Below, one piece after another: positions 24,801 through 36,854 of a stretch of DNA of 64,000 nucleotides. Position 1 is the first letter of the stretch. Each line of letters opens with the position of its first letter. The position numbers and the translations under genes were made by a program. This DNA is from Euryodendron excelsum. Taxonomy: Eukaryota > Streptophyta > Magnoliopsida > Ericales > Pentaphylacaceae. The DNA lies in NCBI GenBank assembly GCA_033060915.1, contig CM065378.1, positions 39,191,501-39,255,500 of the forward strand. The letters run 5' to 3'. The notes below the pieces were generated by a model. That model had not been told where the DNA came from. It did no database searches and was given only the letters and a program-made list of their open reading frames with translations.

Positions 24801-25654
24801 AACTATAATTGAAAAGTTCACTTTGATCATCATTGCTAGTTTTTAAAATAGTTAATTTGCAATGTTAATTGATTCCTTTGTAATATTATTGATCTGCGTT
24901 TTTTAAATCCAAATTTTCTGGTGTGTATGTTGATATAAGCAGGTGCATCAAGTTGTTAGTTAGTTACAATATAACACGTTCATTATGTTTTCACCTAAGT
25001 TCGTTTCTATGAAGTATTGGTTAAGGTTATAGATTTCTGTCGCAGTCTGCAAAGGAGGGGGAGCCCTTTTGGGGGAGTCCCTGGGGTCCTGGAAGACCTG
25101 GATGGCATATAGAGTGCAGTGCTATGAGTGCTGCTTATTTAGGCTACTCTTTTGACATACATGGCGGAGGGATGGATCTCATCTTCCCCCACCATGAAAA
25201 TGAAATTGCTCAGAGTTGTGCGGCATGTAACAAGAGTAATGTAAGCTACTGGATACACAATGGATTTGTAACCATAGACTCAGAGAAAATGTCCAAGTCA
25301 CTGGGAAACTTCTTCACAATTCGGCAGGTAAAGTGGTTTGATATTGTTTCGAAATGATCCTTTTTTCTTTTGTTTTAACTAATTTCATGACCTCAGTACA
25401 CATACTTCAGTTTTTATTTTTTTCCTTCTTTGGATTGATTCTGCTAATACTAATGATTGTCTTTCATTATTTTATTTTCTGGTCCCTCAGGTTATAGACC
25501 TCTATCATTCCCTTGCATTGAGACTGTTCTTAATTGGGACGCACTATCGATCTCCAATCAACTACTCAGATGTACAGCTTGAGAAAGCATCTGACCGTGT
25601 TTTTTACATCTATCAGGTATCACAGTACTAGAATGTTCAGTCTGCAAAATAAGG

Positions 25655-25692
<38 letters not shown>

Positions 25693-27586
25693 AGTCTGCA
25701 AAATCTGGTCATCCTGGTGTCTCAACTGATCTTTTGGGGCTCCCCTGCCTGTCAGCTCCACCTGCTCTGGTTTCGAATCACTGGCTTGGAAGTGTTGTAT
25801 TCAATCTTATTGAGTTATTCAGTAATTCCTTTTGGCTATCATTATTTCATTCTACCACAATTGAAAATTGGTTTTTACTACCCCTTTTCTTTTCAATTTA
25901 CTTTTGTGTGGTCATTGCGGCACACAAAATTGAGGAAAGTCGCAATGTGGTCATCCTGGTGTCTCAACTAATCTTTTGGGGCTCCCTGCCTGCCAGCTTC
26001 ACCTGCTCTGGATTCGAATCTCTGGCTTTGTAAGTGTTGTAATGGGTTATTTCATGTGACCACAATTGGCAAATGAAAGTGTTGTACCAAGTTATTCCAT
26101 GTGACCACAATTGGAAAATTATTTTGACTACCCTGCTACCCGATATCGTTTCAATTTACTGTCACAAAATTGAGGAATGTTATATCACATTATAATTCCA
26201 GGTATTAGATTGGGTTCACAATTTATTTTTTAGTGATACCCTCTGGAGACAAATATCCTATTGTTTTGTGATTTATTATGTTCAATTGGTTGCAGACATT
26301 ACATGATTGTGAAGATGTTCTGAGCCAGCATAATGATGCAAATCGAAAGGACTCAATTTTGCCAACAGATGTCATGAGTTGCATCAATAAATTTAATGAT
26401 GAAGTTCTAGTGTCAATGTTGGACGATCTGCACACTCCTGTTACTTTGTCTGCACTATCTGAGCCACTGAAAACCATCAACGATTTGCTGCATACCCGCA
26501 AGGTATGATTTCTCAATGAGAGGATTATACGACTCTTTTTACGCGCATGAATATGCAGATCTGTTTGATTTTTATTTCTTACTACCTACCAGGCCTATAG
26601 TTTGCCAAGACCACAAAAAGCGTCAATGGTATATAGTCTGAAAAATAAATTGAAATATGTTTTTAACAAAATTAGGGTCCATTGTACCAATCAGATAGTT
26701 AATCAGGCTAGAATTCTAAACCAATGAGTACAGCACTGCCTGACAATTGTATTGATCTGAGCCATCAGAAGGGTTTCAGTTTAGACTGACTCAAGTTGTG
26801 CCCTTGCTTATTGCTGCTAAATTTTAATATTAATTTTAGCAATTTGTTCTGTTACTGCTTTTGGTTTTTAATACATTTTCTTTTCATCTACTAAACCCTG
26901 CTCTACTATTTTTTCACCTCTGGTTCATTGCTTTTAAAGAACCTTCAATTTCAACCTTTCTTAATGGTTATGGCTGAATGTTCCATGCAGGGGAAGAAGC
27001 AAGTGTTGCGTATAGAATCGCTTGCAGCTTTAGCAAAGACAATTAAGAATCTTCTTTCTATTCTGGGCCTTATGCCCGGAAGTTACTCTGAGGTACTCAG
27101 AATTTCTCTTGTTCTAAAAATTCTTTCTGTCGTAATATGCCTCTGTATTACATACCTTTCTGTCATCTAAACTTTGTGTCTTGGATGGTCCCACCCCCAG
27201 GCCCAAAAAGAAAAAGAAAAAAAAAACACGCTTCAGCCCCAAAGAATGTTACTCTTATATTTCTCTGTTTGGGTGTACCAAGTAATGCATCCTGAATCCT
27301 TGATTGCTAGTCAGCAAATCTTTGTTTATCTTGATCTTGTATATTGCAGGTTTTGCAGCAGCTCAGAGAAAAGGCATTGAAGCGTGCCAAGTTGACTGAA
27401 GATCAAGTCCTGCAAAAAATTGAAGAAAGGACTACAGCAAGAATGAACAAAGAGTACGAAAGATCAGACGCAATAAGGAAAGATTTGGCTGCTGTGGGTA
27501 TTGCTCTCATGGACAGCCCAGAGGGAACAAGTTGGAGACCAGCTGTTCCGCTTGCCTTGCAAGAGCAGCAGGTTGCTGCAACTTGA
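18392..27586 (+). CDS. Cysteine--tRNA ligase, organellar type
   Basis: Charges tRNA-Cys. Nine exons keep phase at GT/AG borders: 18392-18783, 19304-19367, 20871-21032, 22718-22888, 25046-25327, 25491-25616, 26296-26502, 26991-27092, 27350-27586, giving 580 residues. Class I signatures are HIGH at 116-119 and KMSKS at 344-348. Zinc ligands are expected at Cys107 (MYVCGVT), Cys287 (IECSAM) and His313/Glu316 or neighbours (HHENE). The C-terminal anticodon part ends in [25 protein letters not shown]. Residues 1-80 are rich in Arg, Ser and Thr and poor in acids, fitting a mitochondrial or plastid presequence. Length agrees with plant homologues of about 560. The start is the first ATG after stops. 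All key residues are present, so it looks functional. Confidence 0.95.
18786..18825. repeat. (CT)n(TA)n microsatellite in intron 1
   Basis: A compound repeat starting three bases after the exon 1 donor site of the synthetase gene. Confidence 0.9.
19540..20662 (+). mobile_element. 5'-truncated LINE in synthetase intron 2
   Basis: The frame at 19566-20180 shows [25 protein letters not shown] and [17 protein letters not shown], the region before and within the zinc-binding domain (zf-RVT) at the end of plant LINE ORF2. After a stop at 20178 the frame goes on with CxMC and DHLL motifs. An A run at 20653-20662 marks the 3' end. It lies in the same orientation as the host gene and is degenerate. 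Confidence 0.85.
22889..25045 (+). other. Intron 4 of synthetase gene
   Basis: 2157 bp. Near 23820-23930 is a GACACGGACACG-type repeat also found at 31655-32040. At 24270-24660 is a GC-richer Ser/Pro-rich reading frame with one stop, which may be a retroelement relic. Nothing else stands out. Confidence 0.5.
25657..25689. repeat. (CT)n microsatellite in intron 6
   Basis: About 16 CT units shortly after the exon 6 donor. Confidence 0.95.
25706..26110 (+). repeat. Tandem duplication inside intron 6, unit about 240 bp
   Basis: GGTCATCCTGGTGTCTCAAC at about 25707 recurs at about 25947, each followed by CTTTTGGGG, CACCTGCTCTGG and later CCACAATTG words. Two diverged copies of about 240 bp and a partial third CCACAATTGG-GTGTTGTA segment can be followed. 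Confidence 0.75.
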
Positions 27587-29056
27587 ATGGCTTCTGAGAT
27601 CATCATTGTTGAAACCCAGCATCATACTGCATTTGGGATTTGGATATATATTTTCTTCTCCTAAAGAAATTTAAGAAACAGGTTTTCAAATTTTGAAATG
27701 TGGGTAAAAGCTGTGTGGAGCATTCTTTTAATATTTAGCGGTGTTCCAGTTGCTACTGTATATTGGTTGGCCTTTGCCGACGTAGACCATGAGCTCTTTT
27801 ATCAGTCTTCAATTTTATAAAATGATCTCGCGTTTACTTTTCTTTCTCCTTTTTCCTTTCTCCTATTCTCTTTTCGGATTGAGGACAAGTTGTTACTGAG
27901 TTTAAATCGAAGGATTAAATTTTGCCTCATTGTATTGTTTTGATTAGTACAGATACAAAAACATTTCGGAAACATTTACAAAATGTTTTTGAAAATTTTC
28001 AGAAATGAGAGACTTTAAAAATACATGGAAATGTCGTAAATCAACACCCATCTAAATGTGAAAAGTTTAATAATTAATTAAATAGACATATTGAAATATA
28101 TGTAATGATTCACATAAAAGAAACAGTATAAAATCAAAAAATCAATGTATACGCTAAAATTGTCCAGTGTTGTCAAATAACTTGATTTGATTAAACACAA
28201 GTGTAAATGATTCTAAAAGAGTTTAAGGTCCCATCAAAATAAGATTTAAAATTTACGTAGACTGTAGTAATAGCAATATTGTTATATTACTAATACTAAT
28301 ATTTATTAATACAGTAAAAAATGTGTTGACACAATTTATTGTTTTTAACATATTACGGTGTGCTATGAATCTAAGATGCATTTCGATACGTTCTGGTGTG
28401 TTTTAAAGGAAACACTAGAAATTCAGCTTTTGATTGAACTGGCTAACAACATTAGGACTACATGGTAGTGCCTAAAATTTCAGAGGACCGCTACAGGGTA
28501 ACCTACTTGCTTGTACTTCTGACTAGTTAGCATGCATAGTAATGCAAATTTCACTTGTTTTTTCGCAGTTGAATTGGCTTCTTCTTTCTGTATTATACTT
28601 TCTTTACCTATTGTCTTTGTTTCCCTTCTTCTAGAGTCTTTGCAGCCCAGTCTGGAGATGAGGGTTGAAGTTCACATTTGATTGGAAGCAGCAAAGATTT
28701 ACTGCACTTTGCAATTAGCAGAGTGAACAGATTGAACTGGAAGTGAGTCTCTGAATCAAACTTGAGTCACCTCTTTTTCTGGATGATATCTACTCCTCAA
28801 CCAGCTGTTAAATGGTATAAAATATATATATATATATATATCTACTCCTGAACTCGTAGGGACCGTCCAAATATACATGATTTACATGTAGAATCAATTA
28901 TAAATTATAAGCACTTCCTTTGACTAGATTTGCATTCATTATGGTGCTTGAATACATATTTTTCGGAGAATGATAGAAAATAATTTCACTTGTATTCCAA
29001 ATCTTGTTAATTGAAATAAGGAACAGAGAATTTACATATTATATATATGAGGAAGC
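27587..29056. other. Intergenic region between convergent genes
   Basis: Contains the 3' UTRs of the synthetase gene (about 27587-27830) and the glucuronidase gene (below 29057), plus a TA repeat near 28823-28841. No ORF with coding character was seen. Confidence 0.6.
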
Positions 29057-32000
29057 CTACCTACAAGCAGGAACATGAATGCTGGGGATGTGAACAAATA
29101 CAATAGAGAAAGGAGTGACAGTAACAGGTTCTGAAAGTTTCACATGCATGGGTTCCAAGGGAGGAATAATCCCAGAGGAATTTACAGTTAGCGGTTTCCC
29201 ATTTAGAAGCACCGTTTGGCTGTGTAAATCACCATCTTTGGCTGTTAAATGGTATTCTTCTCTTGTAATTTCACCAAATTTTGAATACCGAGGAATCCTA
29301 GCAAACTTTGTCCTCCGAGTATGGTGTGTGAGTTGAAGTTTCTGTATCCCATTTTTGGTAGCATTTGCAACCGAAACTCCTACTTGGACTGTGCTGTTCC
29401 CATCCAGGTTGATCAAGAGCAATGTCATTCCTTGCTGTCACATTTAAACCCAACAATTTAGGAAAAAAAACATATATATAAATATATATATAATGATAAT
29501 TCCACAGATAAAGTACATGTATCGGTGCATCTATACGTTCATACATAGTTACAGTTTGCTAATTGAAGTGTTGACTTACAGATTTTTTTGAACAGTGAGA
29601 GTAAGCACGTATCTTCTTTGTCCCAGAGAAGCTGGTTGATAGGACATTTCTTCCCATTAACCGGTGCCAAAGAAGAGCACTGCAAAATATTTTCATTAAG
29701 AACAAGAAGCACACCATCATCAAATCTGTGCTGTCCAAATTAACCCTTTCAAAGGACTTTTTAGAGCCCAAGAAAAATGCGGACAATACCATTCGGGTAT
29801 GTATACATAGAGATATACATTTATCCATCTTGGTTTTAATTCTTGCTCTTAATGTTTTGGGATTTAAGAATAGAACCTGTAGTAATCAGGATTTGGAACA
29901 AAGGTGGTAGTGTTGAGTAGGCCATAGTTTCCACCAATCAGTGTTTGTCTACAGTATGTTTTGGTGTCATAGGAGGATGCCATCCCAAGCTGATCCAAAT
30001 ACCTGTTTGGTTAACATAAATTAAGATTATTCCCAAACTAAACATACCCACAAAGTAAAGAGTTGAAGAGGAAAAATGATGAGAAAAAAAAAAAAATTCA
30101 GATCCAACTTACCAAAAGCTGAACACAAATGCGTTAGTGACAAGATTATGGCCACTGTTATAAGCTCCACCGGATTCACCAACCCATGCTACCGTTGAAG
30201 TTCCAGAGTTCTTTAGAATGCTTTGGAGGCTGCTGAAGGTCTGTGATTCACCATCAAGATAGGATGGATCAAGGATCTTGTCAACTAGGTGATCATCGAC
30301 GCCTACATGGGAAAATGTAAAGTTTTTCATTTAAGTTGCTTACATTTAGAATGCACATAAGCTAGCAGAGTTGATTCTCATAGAGGGAAAAATAGTTGCA
30401 AATCTGCATAAGAAAGTGTTTTAGGTTTTGTCAATATACCAGGACCAAGGTTATAAATATGGTGGGTGACCACTTGGAGAGAGTTTGGTGTTTTATCTAC
30501 AAATTCTGTAAACCAATTAGCATCAAAGAATCCTCCTGGTCCAAGGACTATAGGCTTCACCCCAAAACCTTTGTAGGTACTCTGCACTGTGTTCTGGAGA
30601 GAGATCAAGTCGGACGCGTATTGGTCTGCTGCAACCCTTGCTCCAACTCCATTTCCACTTAGTTCATTTCCTGGAAAGAAAAACAGTAGTTATATATACA
30701 TCAGAAACAATGAGTACACATGGCATAGAATAGATACACGAATAGCAGCAGTATCTTTGTATTCTTTCCATATAGATTACCTTCTTTTTTGTTTTGTTCA
30801 AATCAGGTTTCCAAATCATTTGGCATTTCTAAACAAGTAATTTAATTGCTGTTTCTTTTTTTTTTTTTTTTACTTGTATTCTTATTTTTTGTATCTAAAT
30901 ATAGCTTATAGTGTATGAGAGTTCTTACCAAGCTCCCAGCCATGAATGGTGTAGCCCTTGTTGACAGTATATCTTATAAGAGATTCTGCATTGCTGGAAT
31001 TCCAAGCTCCTACAGCAGAACCATCAGGACCTACTGCTCTGCCACTTAATGCATTCAAGCCAAATATAACCTCAGCTCTGTATATGAAAAGTACAAGTAA
31101 CTAGATTAGTGTGGGAATAGGGTTCAAAACTCAGAAGATGTAGTAGGAAATTAGAAATATATTATTGAAAATTCTTGCTTTTTTTGAGTATATGGAAATG
31201 GGACAAATAATCTTCTTACCCGGCCTTCCTGAAGAAAATGTTTAGTTCGTCCCAGCGAGACATAGGTAAGCAACCTTGAGTGAAGCTAAATAACTCTGCA
31301 CCATTTTTAACAAATTGGGTACATGGTTGTTGGCCACCTACACTTTGGTATGTGACTTTGTCTTGCAAAGTTCCACCCATTCTAATTTTCAAGGGAGAAA
31401 ATGCTGCAATGCAGTCAAGGTAGTGACATTAACTTACTTGCAATACCAAAGAAATGCTATGCTTTACAATGTTTGTAAGATTTACAGAAGGTTATCCTAC
31501 CTTTGATTGCATTGAACAGAATTGTGTTGCTAAGGTCCTACAAAAAGAAATGAAAGTTAGAAGAGGGAGACAATATGCTCAGAAGTCAGTTTTCATGAAA
31601 CGTGATATCTTTACTGTTAAAGTAAGAAATACAGATAAGTATCTAAGCAAGTGCCTTGTCCGTGTCGGACATTCGGCAAAATGTGTTGGACACGCAACTA
31701 AACGAGTTCTATTAATTTTTTAAAATTATTTTTAGAATCGGACACAAATGTTCATTGCTTAGGCACATGTGTCCATCACTTAGATATATATGAAACGTGT
31801 TGTAAATTTAAAAAAATAACTTGGAATCCAATAGTAATAACTTTATATTTATTTGACATTTACGTTATGAAATACATAATTTTTATTTTTAATTAGTATT
31901 ATCTTATAATTTTTCATTTTCTTTGAGTAAAATATTCCTATATAAGATATAAAATATACATTTTTGTTGTGTGCCGCCCTATAGTGTTATGTATTTTTTT

Positions 32001-33646
32001 TAAAATCGTCATGTCGGTGTGTCCGTGTCCGTACTTCTTCGCCATGATAATTAATCAACCAAGCACCACAGAACAAAAAAGTGATAACGCTAAGACCAAT
32101 TTTAATAGAGAATGAGAATATATATATTTTTTTTGGTGCTAAAAGTTTTGGCAGAGGTGTGGGCTACACACAGAGCCAAGGTAGACTTATATGGGATGCC
32201 TAGCCATCGCATGACTATAGAGAGTCGAACCCAAGACGTGGTGTAGAGGCCGCCGGAAACTCTACCGCTGAAACCCACCATAAGGGGTTAGAATGAGAAT
32301 ATTGATGCCATTGGAAAATGCAGGTACTGGAAATTCACGAAGTCATTACTGTTTATCCTAAACTGGTGTGAGAGAGAAGGTAGATTAGAACTCATCTACT
32401 CTACTCTACTCAACTCAACTCAACTAAGACGTTGCCCAACTATTTGGAATCTGCTATACGGATCCTATTTCTCCATTCTGCCATTTTAAGGGCCATAATC
32501 TCATTTAAACTGCAACATATTCTCATCAAGCCGTCATGACTCATAAGTTCTACGTTTTATCTCTAAGAAACCAAGAAAATATACAGGATGAAGCAAGTTA
32601 CATGAGTGTTTCCCATTAGTTCTTTAAATTTTGTTTATTTTTTGGTTAGAGGTATATATTCGACAAGTTAACTTTGAATATCAAATGTAAAGAAGAAAGA
32701 TACATATTTTGAAACTTTCAAGGGTCACCCCCAAGAGTGGTCCCTTGCTAGCTTCCCTTATAATAAAAATATGAAACAGAACAATACAGTATGTATACAT
32801 ATCATCCATAACAGAAAAAGAAAAATGGGAACTCCTTGGAAAGTACACCATAAATCTCAATAGCAGCCTATTGATACTACAATTATTGTTTATTTCTTTG
32901 TTTTGATAATGCTCTGCTCTGTCTGCAAGATGGTGCAAGGAAATAAATCCTGGATTTTCTAATATGTTCTTGACAATCAAACAGCTAATGTTACACTTTA
33001 ATCCGCGGAAACTAAATAAAAGAATATGAAAAATACATGTTTCATTGATTCCACCTTGGATAAAATTGTTCTTTATAGGCGAATCTTAATATTCACAAGC
33101 ACAACCAGGTTCAAGCAGGAATTCCTTCTGTTTATGGCAGAAGAAAATCAAAATTTCCTATATTCACAAGCCAAAAAAAGAAAAAAGGATAAAAAAAACC
33201 TTCAGAAGAAAAGCGCAAGTGTCCCAGCAACTCCTATTTAGTACAAAATCACTAAACAGAAACACAGAACACAAGAACTTAACTATCTCAAAAGTTTGAA
33301 TGAATTTAGTCCTTTTAGAATTCAAACTAATGCCAATTCCAAAACAAACAAACAAACCAAACAATGAGAGAAACAAGAAGAGTTTGAGGAAAAAGCTAAC
33401 CAAATTGAGAAGAGAAGCAGTGCCCCAGCTACAAGTTCCATAGTCACATTTATCAGGAGGCCACCAATCCAATGTGGCACAAATGAAGTCTTCATCAATC
33501 TTCCCTATGGAGGCTGTTCCATTGATATAAACAGTGCCTTCAACAATTCCAGGTCCCCCAGTACTCTCTGAAACCACTGTTTTTGAGCTATGGGTGGCCA
33601 AATACAGCCATAGACACAACAGCACCAGGTTAGGCAGAGAAGCCAT
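29057..33646 (-). CDS. Heparanase-like beta-glucuronidase (GH79)
   Basis: A secreted or vacuolar exo-glycosidase family that removes glucuronic acid from glycoconjugates such as arabinogalactan proteins. Nine exons: 33646-33401, 31537-31501, 31403-31220, 31077-30929, 30670-30440, 30302-30113, 30002-29877, 29679-29580, 29434-29057; all keep phase, 546 residues. Residues 1-20 form a signal peptide (LVLLCLWLYLA). Expected acid/base Glu208 lies in WELGNELSG and the nucleophile Glu325 in AWVGESGGAYNSG. The cysteine-rich WWPPDKCDYGTCSWG is typical near the N-terminus. An in-frame ATG at 33694 exists, but a TATA box at 33711-33720 would put the transcript start below it, so I use 33646. Nothing appears broken; length matches plant homologues of about 540. 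Confidence 0.93.
31650..32045. repeat. GTGTCCGTGTCCG-type repeat in glucuronidase intron 1
   Basis: Words CCGTGTCGGACA, TGTTGGACACG, GGACACAAATG and GTGTCCGTGTCCG are spread over 390 bp. Related sequence is at 23845-23920. It is probably an old dispersed element; no clear ends. Confidence 0.45.
32122..32289 (-). mobile_element. tRNA-derived SINE in glucuronidase intron 1
   Basis: On the minus strand a polymerase III A-box-like GGTTTCAGCGGTAGAG is followed by a B-box-like GGGTTCGACTC, and the element ends in an A run. The 13 bp AGAATGAGAATAT occurs on both sides (32109-32121 and 32290-32302) as a target duplication. Length about 168 bp. It has the same orientation as the host gene. Confidence 0.85.
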
Positions 33647-33710
33647 TTCATAAATCAACGGCTTTTGTTGAGTCTCAATCTCTGTAGAAGCCATAGAAGT
33701 GAATGAGTAG

Positions 33711-33720
33711 TTTATATACT
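33711..33720 (-). promoter_or_regulatory. TATA box of the glucuronidase gene
   Basis: Minus strand AGTATATAAA. A start about 30 bases on falls near 33689, just below the first ATG (33694) and about 43 bases above the ATG at 33646. Confidence 0.6.
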
Positions 33721-33751
33721 GAGATTCTCATTGGTAGTTGGAAGGACTGCC

Positions 33752-33754
<3 letters not shown>

Positions 33755-33788
<34 letters not shown>
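33755..33788. repeat. (GA)n microsatellite in glucuronidase promoter
   Basis: About 17 GA units roughly 35 bp upstream of the TATA box. GAGA tracts in plant promoters can bind BPC/BBR proteins; whether this one does is unknown. Confidence 0.92.
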
Positions 33789-33790
<2 letters not shown>

Positions 33791-35197
33791 CCAGTAAGAT
33801 AAATATGATATGACTGGGTTTTGATTATTCAGTATATATATTATAACACGACTGAGGAAGCAATTAGTGGTGAGGGTTGAGAGTGATTGTGCCTTTGGAA
33901 CTTGTAAAAGTACTAACTTGGATAGTTGCCTTTCTTGTGATATATTTAATTACAATTAGATACATATCTAAGAGCCTTCCTCTCAGCTAGTAAGAATAGT
34001 TAATTAATAAGGTTTTGACTAATGAAAAAGGTTAATATGTATTGAATTATTTAAGGTAGAGTATGATGAACAATTCAGACAACTGTAGTTGGCATTGGTC
34101 TTGTGTGGTAAACAAACAACAGTCAAGAAAACACAAAATGGTCCCATTAAAAAACAAAAAAAAATAAAAAGATTTACTATTTTGACATTGGGTTGGTTAA
34201 TTAATCAATTTCAGAATGGTCCCATAAAAGTTTGATCATTAAGTGCTGAGATTGGCTTTTGTTATCTTCTAGGGATGTCAACAACTATAAGATCTAGTAA
34301 GATGTAGCTGGGGGAGAAAGACACGAGAAAGAAGCCTTTTCAGCTAACAGAATTTCAATTCAGTGGTATTATTCTGAACCCAAAATCCATTGGAAGCTCT
34401 ATATTCTTTTGCCAACATGATCAGTATTTCTCACAAAAACATTAAAAAAAAAAAATTTAAAGCCTCTCATGTTATGTCGCGTAAATGAAAGGTTACATAA
34501 GGTCTAGATAAGCCTCTGGCAGTATTATAATAAGAACTAAACAATAACAATGCCCTTCTCATTAGTTAAGTTAAACAATTGGTTGACATGAATCATCATC
34601 TCTTCATTCTCACAAATCCCTTAAATGTCAAACATAGGAAAAACACTCCCACCAAACACATTAACAAATGGAGAAAAACAAAACTCACAACAAACCCTAA
34701 TTGTACCATAATCACTTTTTAACAGAGGCAAAGGTCTTCATCATCTGTGATGGTCCTCTTACTTTGATCTTATCCTAACTTTTAGGACGGACCCTTTATT
34801 TGAGGTAGGTCATTACCATCTCCATCATAGGTTTGGTAGCTTCTATTATTGGTTTTCTCTTTTCAGAGGCCAATTCAGAATCTTTTTGGGGACTTTCTGC
34901 TGAGATAGAAGGAGGCCTCTTGAAAGATCAATCTGGGGTTCAGTTTTACTTGTTTTTTCTTTCTTTCTTCTGATACATGTATTTTCTCCTTTGGATATGT
35001 ACATGGTTGGTCAAAACTTTAGGTGCATATACTATTTCAAACTATTTTATTGAATAAATAATTGATAGGGGAAGGTTTGCACAGTACAGAGTTGAATGTT
35101 GAACTAGCGACCCTTGAGCATATGCTAAATATTTAAGTAGTTGAAATTAGGCATTAAAATTACAAGGATGTTTGAAAGAAAGTGGAATATGATAGTT

Positions 35198-35236
<39 letters not shown>

Positions 35237-35653
35237 CATGCGCCCGTGCCATGTGCAGGAAACTTGTTGTCAAAGGAAGTTCTGAGGAAATTGAAATTAT
35301 ATGGTTTTAAGGTGTTAGGGTCTCGATCTTGGTCACCTAATTTGTAGCAAGAAATTTCCTCTCTAGATGCATATTGTAGGCTTGCCAATCATTTCCAATT
35401 TTTGGATTAATGTTTGTGAAACATGAATTGCAAGATTTACAGGATGGAGCCAGCTAAATGTTGTTAATTTAAAAATAATTTCTTCGAGTATACTTGGTTT
35501 AGAGTCTTGAGACTAATCATAATCTAAATACGAGATAACAGCTTCTTACAGTTACTACAAGGAAAAATATAATCTCACCACGCCAAATTCTTCTTTTCTT
35601 CAACAACTATCATGATTAGCAACTTGAAAAACCTATATATATATATATATATA
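33789..35653. other. Intergenic DNA
   Basis: No gene seen. Holds a (CT)n microsatellite at 35202-35230 and a (TA)n run ending at 35652. Confidence 0.6.
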
Positions 35654-35825
35654 GGGTAATACTATACAAACAAAAAAATCTATACAAAATGACGTCCCTT
35701 AATATGATTCTTTTATTTCAAAACAAACATTCACCATAATGACTTTTAATTACAGAACATCCACTGCGCCATATCATTTTGTATGCAAATTTTATATGAA
35801 TTTTTTTGTAAGAATAATATTCTCC
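35654..35825. mobile_element. Small TIR element (MITE)
   Basis: GGGTAATACTATACAAACAA at the left pairs imperfectly with GTAAGAATAATATTCTCC at the right, with CAAAATGA and ATCATTTTG further inside. The 172 bp are flanked by TATATA on both sides. It resembles widespread plant MITEs that start GGGTAATGCTA. A related but more decayed copy seems to lie in the TPD1-like intron (54083-54245). Confidence 0.45.
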
Positions 35826-36313
35826 ATATAGGGTTTTCCATATATATATATATAAAGAGATTAATGATGAACACACTCAGAAGTCAGAAGACAACCCTTT
35901 CACATCAATTATTTTTTTGAGAACAAAATAACATATGATGAACTTATATAATTATGGAAGTCTAGAAGTTAATTTTTTGAAAATATATATTAGATCCATT
36001 TTCAAGCATGCTTTGTAGCTAAAATAATTAAAGGCCAACCACGGGAGGTTTGTACGTATATTTAAGTAAGTTCATCAAGACAGGTTCCACCTTCGTGTAA
36101 GCTGCCCTGCTTATCAGATTTGTGCTAGCATTTTAAATATTTTAGCTAGTGGTTAAGGCCATTACTACATAATACAGTTTCAATTCCCCATTACTGCACA
36201 ATTGCTAATCTCTTGTCTTGGGTGGTATTTTATAAGTTTCCCTGAATCATACACAGAATAAATCATGAAGAAGTCAAACTATTCGAAGCAAATGATATAT
36301 GGATATGAACAAC

Positions 36314-36355
<42 letters not shown>

Positions 36356-36738
36356 AATGGGGAAGGGTGGATGTAGAGAAGCATGTTATGGTTCTAGTGT
36401 TATGTGGGTCAATTTCCATGTGAATGAAAGAAAACTCTAGTTTATGAGGCATGCGTATGGTGCATATGCTATGTTTTTCCAGTTAAGGTTGCCTAAGTTT
36501 GCCAATGGGAACCAAATGTGGGGTCACAGAATAAAATGGTTGAAAGACCTTTGTGAGGTTGCAGAAACAAAAAAAAAAAAAAAGGCACTCTACTCCTTAA
36601 GATTACGAAAAAAATGTCACATATATTCTTTTCTATTATCTTAGTTGGATGCCAATTTACCATTGAGAAGGCGAAGGTTAAAAATTAAGGCTTCCATGGA
36701 GGCTTAGATTGGAGAGGAAAATACCAATAAGTTCTACT
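35826..36738. other. Intergenic DNA
   Basis: No coding region. Contains a (GA)n microsatellite at 36316-36353. Confidence 0.55.
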
Positions 36739-36854
36739 CTTTTATTTTTTATTTTTTATTTTGGTACATTGGAGAGTATGAGTTGGACCCATGCCTTCAT
36801 CATAGGCGGAGAGCATCAATATTCAATACTACTAGGCTAACCCTCTCTTACCCC
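36739..36854 (-). mobile_element. Short SINE-like element
   Basis: The minus strand has TTAGCCTAGTAGTA (A-box-like) and GGGTCCAACTC (B-box-like), then an A-rich tail. AAGTTCTACT flanks it (36729-36738, 36855-36864). Length 116 bp, without coding sequence. Confidence 0.6.

Noticed and set aside
25534..26033. ORFs of 99-145 residues in synthetase intron 6
   Set aside because: They read through a CT microsatellite and a duplicated intron segment; the exon borders on both sides are clear.
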